A DNA stretch of 64,000 bases from the NCBI RefSeq assembly GCF_002646595.1, contig NZ_PDUD01000031.1:124001-188000 (forward strand), written 5' to 3'. The position numbers were made by a program, and so were the translations under genes. The notes under the pieces are model-generated. The model was given only the letters and a program-made list of their open reading frames with translations. It made no database searches and was not told the origin of the DNA. Of this stretch, positions 1-8,712 are shown piece by piece. This DNA is from Flavilitoribacter nigricans DSM 23189 = NBRC 102662 (GTDB lineage: Bacteria; Bacteroidota; Bacteroidia; Chitinophagales; Saprospiraceae). Numbering within the stretch: position 1 is the first letter of the stretch; the number at the start of each line of letters is the position of its first letter.

Positions 1-1446
1 GGTCTGGACCTAAGGTCTACCCTCGGCAGTTTTGGCTTTCAGGACTACCAGCTGAGCGGATATTATCGCCAGGGACGTCTGGGATTCCAGACCCGCCTTT
101 TTTACCGATCTGCCGATAACGATTTCCGGTACCGGATCCGACCGGACCTGGCGGAGCAGGTCCGTACCCATGCGGCCCTGCAGCAGTCGGGCATTTTACA
201 AAGTGCCTACTGGAAACCGGATGCGCGTCAGCAACTGAGCATACACGTCTGGGCCCAGCAATCCGACCGGGAGATCCCGCCCACTACCGTACAAAACCAA
301 AGCCTCGCCACCCAGGCCGACCGCTTTATCCGAACGGCACTCCACTGGAAACGGATTGGTCCGCAAATGATCTGGCAGGCCCGGCTGGGGCTCTTCCGGG
401 AGATCATCGACTACCGGGATGAACAGATCCGTTTGCAGGCACTGACCGGTTTCTGGACCACTCAGGCGGAGGTCAGCGGAAGCCGGGCCTGGAACGGGAA
501 CCACCACCTGCAATTCGGCATTACCCATAACTGGGTGACGGCCCGGGCGGATGCCTACGCCCGTCCTCCGGAACAAAACCGCACCGCGCCCTTTTTGGTA
601 TACCGATACCATTTGGGCGATTGGACGCTGCAGTTCAACCTCCGGGAAGAGATCGTCGACGGTAAGTTACAACCTCTGGTACCGGGGTTGGGGCTGGAAG
701 GGCCGGTAAGCCGGCACCTGCGCTTTCGGGCCAAGGTCAGCCGCAACTATCGTCTGCCGACCCTCAACGACCTGTACTGGCAACCGGGTGGCAATCCGGA
801 CCTGCTGCCCGAAAGCGGCTGGAGCCAGGAAGCCGGGCTGGAGTGGCGGGCAGTTACCGGTGCCCACTCCTGGTCATTGGGCATTACGGCCTTCAATCGC
901 CATATCGATAACTGGATCTTATGGAGCCGCCCCGATGGACAGTCTTTCTGGTCTTCTAATAATATTACCAAGGTGTGGAGCCGGGGACTGGAATATCGCG
1001 CGGAATGGGGCTGGCGGTCTTCCGACTGGCAGTTGCAGCTCTCTACCGCTTATGATTACATCCGCTCTACGAACGAGATCGGGATCACCAGTCCTAAACT
1101 CGAGCGGGGGGAACAACTGATCTACGTGCCGGAACATCAGGCATTCGGACAGGCCCGTCTGCAATGGCGGCAATTGCAGTTGCAGTACCGGCACACTTAC
1201 ACCGGCCCGGTCGGCAGTCTCAATGTCGGCCAGCTATCCGGTTATGACCTGGGCAGTACGGGACTTACCTATCATCTGGAGAAATCAAACTGGGGATCCC
1301 GTCTTTATCTCCAGATCAATAATCTCTGGAATGTTCCTTATCGCGTGATCGAACGCCAACCGATGCCTGGCCGGCATTTCCAGCTTGGCCTGCAGCTGTA
1401 TTTTCGGCGACCGACCGGAAGCCAGGTGCATCAACCGATTCCATAA
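1..1446 (+). CDS. TonB-dependent outer-membrane receptor, C-terminal part (5' end outside window), BtuB-like
   Basis: The reading frame is open from the first base to a TAA at 1444-1446, so the gene starts to the left of the window and about 481 C-terminal residues are visible. The visible part is a beta-barrel of alternating amphipathic strands. The TonB-receptor signature RLPTLNDLYW followed by GNPDLLPESGW lies at about residues 250-280 of the visible part, and the protein ends in an aromatic terminal-strand region (QLYFRRP). The stretch QPMPGRHFQLGL near the end resembles the C-terminus of cobalamin receptors of this phylum. Such receptors import bound ligand across the outer membrane using TonB/ExbBD energy. 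The DUF4465 gene 24 bp downstream supports a vitamin B12 role. The plug domain and any upstream riboswitch lie outside the window. TonB-receptor family is near certain; the substrate is inferred. Confidence 0.88.
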   Translation, partial: GLDLRSTLGSFGFQDYQLSGYYRQGRLGFQTRLFYRSADNDFRYRIRPDLAEQVRTHAALQQSGILQSAYWKPDARQQLSIHVWAQQSDREIPPTTVQNQSLATQADRFIRTALHWKRIGPQMIWQARLGLFREIIDYRDEQIRLQALTGFWTTQAEVSGSRAWNGNHHLQFGITHNWVTARADAYARPPEQNRTAPFLVYRYHLGDWTLQFNLREEIVDGKLQPLVPGLGLEGPVSRHLRFRAKVSRNYRLPTLNDLYWQPGGNPDLLPESGWSQEAGLEWRAVTGAHSWSLGITAFNRHIDNWILWSRPDGQSFWSSNNITKVWSRGLEYRAEWGWRSSDWQLQLSTAYDYIRSTNEIGITSPKLERGEQLIYVPEHQAFGQARLQWRQLQLQYRHTYTGPVGSLNVGQLSGYDLGSTGLTYHLEKSNWGSRLYLQINNLWNVPYRVIERQPMPGRHFQLGLQLYFRRPTGSQVHQPIP

Positions 1447-1470
1447 AAACCATAATAAACATCAATACCA

Positions 1471-2442
1471 ATGAGACAATTCTTCATTTGCCTGCTGGGC
1501 AGTATTTCGCTGTCGTTCGTGTCGGCCCAGACAACGGCCACCTTCGAATCCTTTGGCCTGGCTCCCGATAACTTTCTGGACGGCGGCGACAACAGCGGCG
1601 GTTTTAGTGACGGCAATGTTTTTCTGCCCAATAGCTATAATTTCGATTACGGCTCCTGGTCCGGATGGGCCATTTCGAGCATGACGGATACGCTGACCGC
1701 GGGCTATACCAACCAATTCAGCGCCATTACCGGCGGTGGTTACGATGATTCCGATACCTATGCCGTTACGTTCGCTTCTCCATTCTCTAATCTGATCCTG
1801 ACGGAAGGTGCAGCCGGAGGAACGGTGGAAGGGCTGTACGTCACCAACAATACCTATGCCTACCTGAGCATGCTGAACGGGGACAGCTTCGCCAAAAAAT
1901 TCGGTGGAGAAACGGGAGACGATCCGGACTTTTTTCTGCTGACCATCAAGAAATACCTGAACGGTACGCTGAGTACGGATAGCATCGATTTCTACCTGGC
2001 CGATTACCGGTTTGAGGATAACAGCCAGGACTATATCGTTAAGGAATGGACCTATCTGGACCTGACGGCACTGGGCGATGCCGATAGCCTGCAATTTTCG
2101 CTGACCAGTAGTGATGTCGGACAATATGGCCCCAACACGCCGGCGTATCTCTGCCTGGATCAGATCACTACCCTGGATGTGGCCACACCGGTAAAGGATT
2201 ATCTGACGGATGTAGCTGTTCGTATTTTCCCCAACCCTACAGCAGAACAAGTAACGGTCCACTGGCCGCAGCATCAGACCGGTAACGCTTTGCTGCTGGA
2301 TGCGCAGGGACAGATCATAAAACGGGAACAGCTATTCAGTGGTGATAACCAGATCGGGATGCAGGAATTACCGGCCGGTCCATACCGTATCCGGATCCAG
2401 TCGGAAGATGGTTTTCTGACCCGGCAGATCATCAAGCAGTAG
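1471..2442 (+). CDS. DUF4465 secreted protein with T9SS sorting domain, probable cobalamin-binding partner
   Basis: A 323-residue protein with an N-terminal signal peptide (MRQFFICLLGSISLSFVSA). A DUF4465 domain covers about residues 20-235; it is recognised from FLDGGDNSGGFSDGNVFLPN, GSWSGWAISS and YAYLSMLNGDSFAKKFGG. A type A T9SS C-terminal sorting domain covers about 245-323 (IFPNPTAEQVTVHW, then ELPAGPYRIRI and a basic terminus). It begins 24 bp after the TonB receptor and is almost certainly in the same operon. From memory, DUF4465 proteins next to BtuB homologues in Bacteroides are surface B12-binding proteins (BtuH); I infer the same role here. The difference is the anchor: gut BtuH proteins are lipoproteins, whereas this one has a T9SS signal. 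Family assignment is firm and ligand assignment moderate. Confidence 0.85.
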   Translation: MRQFFICLLGSISLSFVSAQTTATFESFGLAPDNFLDGGDNSGGFSDGNVFLPNSYNFDYGSWSGWAISSMTDTLTAGYTNQFSAITGGGYDDSDTYAVTFASPFSNLILTEGAAGGTVEGLYVTNNTYAYLSMLNGDSFAKKFGGETGDDPDFFLLTIKKYLNGTLSTDSIDFYLADYRFEDNSQDYIVKEWTYLDLTALGDADSLQFSLTSSDVGQYGPNTPAYLCLDQITTLDVATPVKDYLTDVAVRIFPNPTAEQVTVHWPQHQTGNALLLDAQGQIIKREQLFSGDNQIGMQELPAGPYRIRIQSEDGFLTRQIIKQ

Positions 2443-2452
2443 GACCGGTCAA

Positions 2453-2467
2453 CTGCAAAATTTGCAG
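2453..2467. promoter_or_regulatory. 15-bp palindrome in the upstream region of the small heat-shock gene
   Basis: CTGCAAAATTTGCAG is a 7+1+7 perfect inverted repeat starting 11 bp after the stop of the DUF4465 gene. A partial copy (ATGCAAAATTG) follows about 10 bp later. The 183-bp gap between the two genes is AT-rich and must hold the promoter of the heat-shock gene. The palindrome could be an operator or chance; no clear -33/-7 Bacteroidota promoter was found. Confidence 0.25.
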
Positions 2468-2625
2468 CCGAATATGCAAAATTGTCGGGAACAGAGGCTT
2501 GATACTGTCAATTTTTCAGATATAATCAATTGGCATACAAGTTGTTAATAAATAGATTGTACGGTGCAAACATCGGTTTTCGAGCACTTATTTCATTTAT
2601 TGTTTAACCAAAAAAAACCGAAACC

Positions 2626-3069
2626 ATGACACTTATCAAAAGTAATTTTCCGACATTGCCCCGTCTGTTCGACGATTTCTTTACCAGAGATGTTTTCGAT
2701 TGGGGTAACAGCAATTTTTCGAATACCAACACGACCCTGCCGGCCGTAAACATTGTGGAAAACAACGAAGGTTTTCTCGTAGAAATGGCGGCTCCCGGCA
2801 TGAAAAAAGAGGATTTCACTATCGAATTAGAGAACGAAGTCCTAAAAATTACTTCTCATCGGGAAACTGAACAAGAAAACAAAGAGGACGAACGTTATAC
2901 CCGCAGAGAATTTAGCTACCAGTCTTTCCAACGGACTTTCCACCTGCCCAAAACGGTAGTGGATGATTCCCGGATCGAAGCTAAATACGAAGACGGATTA
3001 CTGCGGATCATGATCCCGAAGAGAGAGGAAGCCAAGGTTTTACCGCCACGGCAGATCCAAGTACAATAA
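2626..3069 (+). CDS. Small heat-shock protein, Hsp20/alpha-crystallin family
   Basis: A 147-residue protein of normal length for bacterial Hsp20. A short N-terminal arm contains LPRLFDDFFTRDVFDW, typical of the family. The alpha-crystallin domain spans about residues 43-135 (PAVNIVENNEGFLVEMAAPG, ENEVLKITSHRE, and the conserved AKYEDGLLRIMIPK). A short C-terminal tail follows, although the usual IxI/V motif is not obvious (QIQV is closest). It acts as an ATP-independent holdase binding unfolding proteins in the cytoplasm. The gene stands alone, with its own upstream region and a strong terminator hairpin just after it. Confidence 0.95.
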   Translation: MTLIKSNFPTLPRLFDDFFTRDVFDWGNSNFSNTNTTLPAVNIVENNEGFLVEMAAPGMKKEDFTIELENEVLKITSHRETEQENKEDERYTRREFSYQSFQRTFHLPKTVVDDSRIEAKYEDGLLRIMIPKREEAKVLPPRQIQVQ

Positions 3070-3116
3070 TTCAACGCCGGTAAAGCACCGGCTAAAAATA
3101 CAATAGCGTAACTTAT

Positions 3117-3157
3117 GACCCGGTCTTCCCATTGCGGAACGCCGGGTCTTTTTATTT
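3117..3157 (+). terminator. Rho-independent terminator of the small heat-shock gene
   Basis: GACCCGG at 3117-3123 pairs with CCGGGTC at 3142-3148 and is followed by TTTTTATTT. The T-tract overlaps the last codons of the convergent WD40 gene. A smaller hairpin (GCCGGT/ACCGGC) lies just upstream near 3076-3092 without a T-tract. Confidence 0.75.
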
Positions 3158-6100
3158 GCTCATGGCCTCGAGTAGATAATTTTTTGCACGGGCAACCAAC
3201 GCTTCATCCCGGGGAGTAACACGCTCCGATGCCTGATCCAGATACTTGTAGAAAGCTTCGCCCCAATTGCGGGCGTAATCCGAAACGGAGCGGTCCCATG
3301 GCTGCCCCAGCCATCGGTCGTAGATGGTTTTAGTTTCGGTCCAGTTGCCGGCAAACAGCCAGGTGGTGGCCAGTTCTAGGTCCAGCCAGGCGGTGGACGG
3401 ATCATAGGCCATGATTTTTTGATAAGCCTCAACAGCCGGGGTAAATGCTCCCCGACGAAAATGGTATTTGGCGTAATTGTAGAGCACTTCCGCCAGGTAG
3501 ATCCGGTACCCGTCGCCAAAACGATCGACCAGATATTCCGTCACCTCCCGCGCGGTAGCCAGTTGCTCCAGACTCATCTCCTGTTGGGTATTATTTTCTC
3601 CCAGGTAATGCGTTCCGTACTCCAGGATCGCGCCGGGATCGGATAGCTGCCGGTAATCGAAAGGCAAACCGAAAGTGGCGCTTTGCGGGTAAGAAACGGC
3701 GGACCGATCGCCGAAATAGGCTTCGACCTGGTACAGCACAACGGCATTATGATCCGTTGTGCCCACCAGCAAGCGGGTGCCGTCCGGGGTAAATTCCAGG
3801 TCGCTGACCGCCTTTGGCCCCAGTTCGCTTCGTTGCAACTCCAACCCCTGTCGGTTCCACAGGATCACCGATCCGTCGGCACTACCGGTAGCCAGTACCT
3901 CACCGGGCCGGTAGGCACAGTTTTCACAAACCGGAGCAAAGGCAACCGCCATTACCGACGACGGTCCAGTTTCCAGGTGTTGGATAACCTGGCCCTTCAG
4001 ATCCAGTAGCAGAGCACCTTCGCGCTCAAGCCCGAGTAGTAATTCCTGCCCATTGGGAGAAAAGGCCAGATCAAAGATCGGGACCGGGGTCGTTTGCAAC
4101 TCATCCAGTAATTTACCCTCCGGGTTCAGGCGTACCACCCGTCCTTCACCACCGGCCAGTGCTACTTGTTGGCCATCCGGTGCAATGGCTAATCCGGAGA
4201 TATTAAAAGGAGCCTCGTAGCTTGCCAACAAATAGCCTTCTATATCTCGGATGATTAATTCGCTACCGGCGGCGGTGCACCATTTCTTCCCATCCGGAAA
4301 AAACAGTATGGCTTTGATACCCCGCTCCTGCCCTTCAAAAGTCTGTAGCAGGCGGCCGTTGCGGTCCCACTGTTTTACGGTATGATCCAGGCTGCCACTC
4401 AGCAGACTTTGGCCATCCGGAGCAAAAGCGAGCGTTTCAACACTGCGATCGTGGGCCGGTATGAGCGTCCGCAACTGACCATCGGCATCCCACAAGCGGA
4501 TCTCGCCCGCTCTTCCGGCGGTAGCCATCAGCGTGCCATCCGGAGCGTAGGCGACCGCGCGCACTTCTGCCGGATGCCCGCCCAGCACCCGAGTTAATTG
4601 TCCCTCCCGGTCAAAAATGCGGATCGTCTGATCGGCTCCGGCGGTAGCCAGTTTCCATGGGCAGGTGTCACAGTCGCGCAGAAAAGCTACCGCACTCACC
4701 ATACCCTGGTGGGCTTCCAGCGTTTGTAATAATTCTCCCTGAATACTCCACAGTCTGGCCGTTTTGTCCGGACTGCTGCTCAATATTAACTGGCCGTCAT
4801 TCGATATCGCCAGATCCGTGATGTCGTATTGATGTCCGGCCAGAGTACGGATCAGCGTCCCTTCCGGATCCCAGATGCAAATATCCGCGCCTTTGGCCGC
4901 CAGTAAGTACCGGCCATCGGGCGTGAAAGTCACCCGATTGATCGTGCGATCTGTATCGGCCCGGTAAGTATGGAGCAGGTTTCCTTCCAGATCACAACGC
5001 CAGACCACGCCCTCCAGACCTCCGAGCAGAACTTCCGTACCGTCCGGAGAAAAGGCAAGGGAGAAGACGTCCTCCTTCTGAACACTAAAATCTCGCTGCG
5101 CTCCAGTCTCCAATGCGATCAACTGCACATGCCCGCCGACGGATGCCAGCAGTAAATAGTTTCCGTCCGGCGATACCGCTACGGAATTAACGTAACCAAA
5201 CCGGTAAGCTGATCCCTGAACGGTGGAAAGCAGGCTCCCCTCATGGCTCCTCAATTCTACCTGGCCATTCTCGCCGCCAATAATCAGTCGGGTGCCGTCC
5301 GCCGTGACGGCCATGCTTCTTACACTTCCAGCGTAGCAGTGGGCCCGCCAACGTATTTTTCCGTCCGCCGACCAGGCAATGATCGATCCGTCAGAGCTGC
5401 CAGTATAGATCTGACTGCCATCCGGGGCCGTAACCATAGCGGATATGGCCTCCCGGTGCCCGCCCAGCAATAGTTGCCTCCCCACCGACAGGTCCCAAAG
5501 TTTGGGTAAACCCGCCGGACTGAGCGAAAGCATCCACCGGCCATCGGCTGAAAAAACGGCATCGATCAGAGAATGAGCCGAACCCATTTGCCGGATGGCT
5601 CCTCTTTTCCGGCCGGACAATTCCCATGCTTCCACTACCCCTTCGGTACGGGCGATCAGGATATGGTCGTCAACGGCCGAAAACCCCGCCGCCCGAAAGG
5701 CAGATGGATTGGGCATTTCCCGCTCTACGCGATTACTTTCGGTTGCCCACAGCAGGGTTTTTCCTCCGATACTGTTTACCAGTAAGCGGTCTCCCCGCTG
5801 CGAAAAAGCAGCCGTCAGTAGATTATCAATATTCATTTCAGCTTTATCGAGCAATTGCCCGGAACGATCCCATTTTTTCACCGCACCGTAGGTATCGACC
5901 CCGACGATCCGACGATCATCTTCCGTAAAACTGATCGCTTCCAGTCGCCCCTGGCTTTCCTCAAATTTAGCGGCCAGCTCTTCACCGCTGATTTGCCACA
6001 ATCGGAGACCGTCCCCGGCTTCACTCAGGAGCAACTTGCCGTCAGTGGAAAAAACCACCTGCTTGATCGCTCTCAGGTGCCCGGAGAAGGTGTGTAGCTC

Positions 6101-6910
6101 ATGGCCCTCCAGGTCCCAGAGTTTAAGGTCGTGATCCTGACTGCTGGTGACCACGTGGCGGCCGTCCGGCGCAAAGGCCACCGCAGTGACGCTTCCGGCA
6201 TGCCCGGTGAAATGCCGGAGGATGGTGCCTTTGAAGTCCCAGAGGATGGCGGTCCGGTCCTTGCTGCCCGTCAGTATGTACCGGCCATCCGGAGAAAAGG
6301 CCATGGCCGTTACTTCGGCCCGGTGCCCTTGCAGCGCGGTACGCAGCAGGAGTACGGCGGGATCCTGGTACATATTTCTCCGGATCTTGGCGGCTAACGG
6401 ATGTCCGCGATCGGAAAGTTCAAAAGCGTAATGGGCCAGATTGGCCGCCAGGCCCGGATCTTCGGCCTGCACTTCCATCGCCTGCGCCGTTATGCGATTG
6501 ATCTCGCTGTTTCGCTCTGCCGCCTTCCGCAATACCTCACTCCGGTCGCGCTCTTCCTGTACGATCCGCAGGGTACTCCTTACCCGTCCTTCGGCCTGTT
6601 CGGCGCGTTGTCTTTCGGTCTCTGCCTGTTCTTTTTCCCGCTGGATACTGTTGAACAATTGCTGCCGCAGGTCAGCTATTTCTTCCGCGTTGCTGCCCGG
6701 ATAGGCTGCCGCCGATTCCAGATTATCGAAAGCGGATTGGTAACGTTTGGCGACCAGCGCTTCTTTTACCTTACGGATGACGCAGGGGTAATCGTAACAA
6801 TTTTGCCCCATTACCACACCGGGTACCAGGCAAAGCAGGCCGGCCAGCAACAGCATGATCTGCCGATGCTGCCACTTTTCCCTTCCGATCCGATCCATTT
6901 TAGCTTCCAT
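3152..6910 (-). CDS. Exported WD40 protein with coiled coil, 21 propeller blades and TPR-like C-terminus; sensor of a CHAT/STAND unit
   Basis: A 1,252-residue protein. Residues about 17-35 are a hydrophobic export signal or anchor (IMLLLAGLLCLVPGVVMGQ), followed by a Cys-containing segment (NCYDYPC). A charged coiled coil spans about 82-135. WD40 blades run from about 190 to 1,060, each ending in WD or a variant; I count 21, which fits three seven-bladed propellers. A helical TPR-like tail lies at about 1,130-1,252 (ALVAKRY-type repeats, YQKIMAYDP). Two blades carry CxxC inserts (DCDTCPW and VCENCAY). The start lies 3 bp after the stop of the STAND gene, so the two are translationally coupled; a second Met four codons in is also possible. 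WD40 arrays in STAND systems usually sense or bind a partner. The export signal suggests this one sits outside the cytoplasm, tethered to or facing the inner membrane. The ligand is unknown. Confidence 0.85.
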   Translation of the reverse strand: MEAKMDRIGREKWQHRQIMLLLAGLLCLVPGVVMGQNCYDYPCVIRKVKEALVAKRYQSAFDNLESAAAYPGSNAEEIADLRQQLFNSIQREKEQAETERQRAEQAEGRVRSTLRIVQEERDRSEVLRKAAERNSEINRITAQAMEVQAEDPGLAANLAHYAFELSDRGHPLAAKIRRNMYQDPAVLLLRTALQGHRAEVTAMAFSPDGRYILTGSKDRTAILWDFKGTILRHFTGHAGSVTAVAFAPDGRHVVTSSQDHDLKLWDLEGHELHTFSGHLRAIKQVVFSTDGKLLLSEAGDGLRLWQISGEELAAKFEESQGRLEAISFTEDDRRIVGVDTYGAVKKWDRSGQLLDKAEMNIDNLLTAAFSQRGDRLLVNSIGGKTLLWATESNRVEREMPNPSAFRAAGFSAVDDHILIARTEGVVEAWELSGRKRGAIRQMGSAHSLIDAVFSADGRWMLSLSPAGLPKLWDLSVGRQLLLGGHREAISAMVTAPDGSQIYTGSSDGSIIAWSADGKIRWRAHCYAGSVRSMAVTADGTRLIIGGENGQVELRSHEGSLLSTVQGSAYRFGYVNSVAVSPDGNYLLLASVGGHVQLIALETGAQRDFSVQKEDVFSLAFSPDGTEVLLGGLEGVVWRCDLEGNLLHTYRADTDRTINRVTFTPDGRYLLAAKGADICIWDPEGTLIRTLAGHQYDITDLAISNDGQLILSSSPDKTARLWSIQGELLQTLEAHQGMVSAVAFLRDCDTCPWKLATAGADQTIRIFDREGQLTRVLGGHPAEVRAVAYAPDGTLMATAGRAGEIRLWDADGQLRTLIPAHDRSVETLAFAPDGQSLLSGSLDHTVKQWDRNGRLLQTFEGQERGIKAILFFPDGKKWCTAAGSELIIRDIEGYLLASYEAPFNISGLAIAPDGQQVALAGGEGRVVRLNPEGKLLDELQTTPVPIFDLAFSPNGQELLLGLEREGALLLDLKGQVIQHLETGPSSVMAVAFAPVCENCAYRPGEVLATGSADGSVILWNRQGLELQRSELGPKAVSDLEFTPDGTRLLVGTTDHNAVVLYQVEAYFGDRSAVSYPQSATFGLPFDYRQLSDPGAILEYGTHYLGENNTQQEMSLEQLATAREVTEYLVDRFGDGYRIYLAEVLYNYAKYHFRRGAFTPAVEAYQKIMAYDPSTAWLDLELATTWLFAGNWTETKTIYDRWLGQPWDRSVSDYARNWGEAFYKYLDQASERVTPRDEALVARAKNYLLEAMSK
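3735..6345 (-). repeat. WD40 repeat region, about 21 blades
   Basis: The protein repeat has a period of about 40-43 residues, of the form GH-x-x-x-V-x-x-[VL]-[AV]-F-[SA]-P-D-G ... [IL]-W-D. Blades are clearly diverged (blades 4-6, 9-11 and 17-19 lack the GH dipeptide), so there is little DNA-level identity between them. The region is bounded by the coiled coil on the N-terminal side and by the TPR-like tail. Confidence 0.85.
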
Positions 6911-6913
6911 ACC

Positions 6914-8647
6914 TTACCGTTGACAATGGGTTAATTTTGCGACCGTTTCTCCGTACTGTTGTTGTAATTCGGTAACTTCCTCGTGTTTTTGATAGAGGCT
7001 GTCGATGGTCTGGCGCATGCTTTCCGGCGGGCAGTTCCCGCCCTTGGCGATCTGGCCGGCCCTTTCCAGTAAAACGTTAAGCTCCGTTCTTTCCCGGGCC
7101 GCCTGGGCCGCGAGCAGTTCATCCAGAGCCGCCTGGGTCCGTCGCTGTTCCCGCAGCACGATCAGGATCACGGCCAGGGCTACGATAAAGGCCAGCAAAA
7201 TGCCCAATCGCAAGCGGAGGATCTCTCGCTGCCGCCGGCGTTCGGACTGTTCGACAAAATCTTTTTGACTGGTCGACAACTCCTCCTGCAGCCGTTTCCG
7301 ATAGGGCCGTATATAGGCGAGTTGTTCTTTCCCGAGCAGCGCACGGGTATCGGCGAATGTAGCGAGCCCTTCGGTAATCATGCGCCTTGCCTTCAGGTAG
7401 GCTTTTTCCTCTTCGCTTCGTTTTTCGGCAATTTGCCGGGCGAGCGTATCGTGCGCAACTTCGTAAGTCCTTTCCTCTTTCCGGTAGCGGAGTATCCGAC
7501 CGTTCTCCAGCTCAGCGATCGTTTCCCGGATGAATTTTTCCGCCCAAGGCACCCCTTCGTCGGGCAGGTATTTTTTCAGATGGGGCAGGTCCGTTTCGCG
7601 GATCGGCACCTTGGTACCGTCAATCGTTGCGAAGGGAGACAGCAGCCGCCAGACCGTATCGGGCGGTAGGCCGGGATATTGGTGGGATAATTTCTGATAG
7701 ATGCGGTGGTTCTGCCGTTCGATGAAATCCGCCAGTACATCTCCGATGTTACCGGTTTGCCGCACCAGATCCAGATCGATGGTTACGTCCTGTTCGCGCC
7801 GGATGGGCTCCCCGCTGGCCAGTTCGTACAGCCGATCCATAAATACCTGGAGATAGGGCAATTTCACATTTACGTCACCTTCCCGGATCTTTTCTACGAT
7901 GGCTTCCGCAATTTCTTTTTCCCGACCGGTCGCCAACTGAACGTTGGACTGGGGATTGTGGACGGTAGCCTGCAGAATGACCTGCTCTACCCGCGGCAGG
8001 TCCATTGGTTCGATCCGGAGTTTTTTGTTCCGCAACTGCGGCACCGCTTTTTCCAGTTCGTATAGACGGGCCAGGTATTCCTCCCGCATTACGATCAGGA
8101 TCTTGATGGGTAAGGGAAGCTGTACCAGTTCGCTGATGGTTCGTACCAATTCTTCCTGTTCCGCAGCCGTACCCAGCGTGTATAATTCTTCAAACTGATC
8201 GAAGATCAGGTAAATGGGGGTAAAATTGGCCAGATACAGTTCCCGAAGCGCCCGGGCCACCGGATGAGTGGAAAGGACCTCCGGAACGGCAGTCGTACGC
8301 CCTCCCGATTCATCGGCGATCATTTCCTCGAACCAGTCGGGCGAATTCTCCTCGGTGCCCTTCGCTACCACCTCCGGTATATGATTACGAATGGTTTCCA
8401 GTAGCGACTGATTGATGTCGGCTCCGCGGCGAATGTACAGATCCAGCCATTGCGAATCTTTGAAGCAATTGGCCAGTCCGCAACGGATCAGGCTGGTCTT
8501 TCCGGTACCCGAGCCACCGTATACCAATAGCAAATTGGTCTGGAAAACCATCCGGTACAGGGCATCGATCTCCCGGTCACGGCCAAAGAAGATCTCCCGA
8601 TCTTCCCTGGTGTAGGCATCCAAAAACTTGAAAGGGTATTTACGCAC
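6914..8647 (-). CDS. STAND-family NTPase with one transmembrane helix (nSTAND1-like)
   Basis: A 577-residue protein starting MRKYPFKFLDAYTREDREIF, a usual lead-in of bacterial STAND modules. Walker A is GGSGTGKT at residues 44-51. Walker B is YLIFDQFEEL, with Asp150 and the acidic pair Glu153/Glu154. A sensor-like MREEYLARL sits near Arg188. The winged-helix region ends in VAHDTLARQI at about 397-406, the usual end mark of these modules. A basic stretch (SERRRQREILRLR) precedes a single hydrophobic helix at about 479-498. About 80 residues of charged coiled coil follow. STAND NTPases are switches that oligomerise on nucleotide exchange when a sensor detects a ligand. Here effector (CHAT) and sensor (WD40) are separate neighbouring genes instead of fused domains. 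The gene lies 65 bp after the CHAT gene and 3 bp before the WD40 gene. The family is firm; the role in defence or cell death is inferred. Confidence 0.87.
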   Translation of the reverse strand: MRKYPFKFLDAYTREDREIFFGRDREIDALYRMVFQTNLLLVYGGSGTGKTSLIRCGLANCFKDSQWLDLYIRRGADINQSLLETIRNHIPEVVAKGTEENSPDWFEEMIADESGGRTTAVPEVLSTHPVARALRELYLANFTPIYLIFDQFEELYTLGTAAEQEELVRTISELVQLPLPIKILIVMREEYLARLYELEKAVPQLRNKKLRIEPMDLPRVEQVILQATVHNPQSNVQLATGREKEIAEAIVEKIREGDVNVKLPYLQVFMDRLYELASGEPIRREQDVTIDLDLVRQTGNIGDVLADFIERQNHRIYQKLSHQYPGLPPDTVWRLLSPFATIDGTKVPIRETDLPHLKKYLPDEGVPWAEKFIRETIAELENGRILRYRKEERTYEVAHDTLARQIAEKRSEEEKAYLKARRMITEGLATFADTRALLGKEQLAYIRPYRKRLQEELSTSQKDFVEQSERRRQREILRLRLGILLAFIVALAVILIVLREQRRTQAALDELLAAQAARERTELNVLLERAGQIAKGGNCPPESMRQTIDSLYQKHEEVTELQQQYGETVAKLTHCQR

Positions 8648-8712
8648 GGTTTTAGCTTTTCAGTACCGAATATTTTATCGATCGAATTTCTGCCCCTTTA
8701 CGGGACATCATT

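Noticed and set aside
6401-6934. A 177-residue plus-strand frame opposite the WD40 and STAND genes
   Set aside because: It is a shadow of the coiled-coil coding region, with no independent support.
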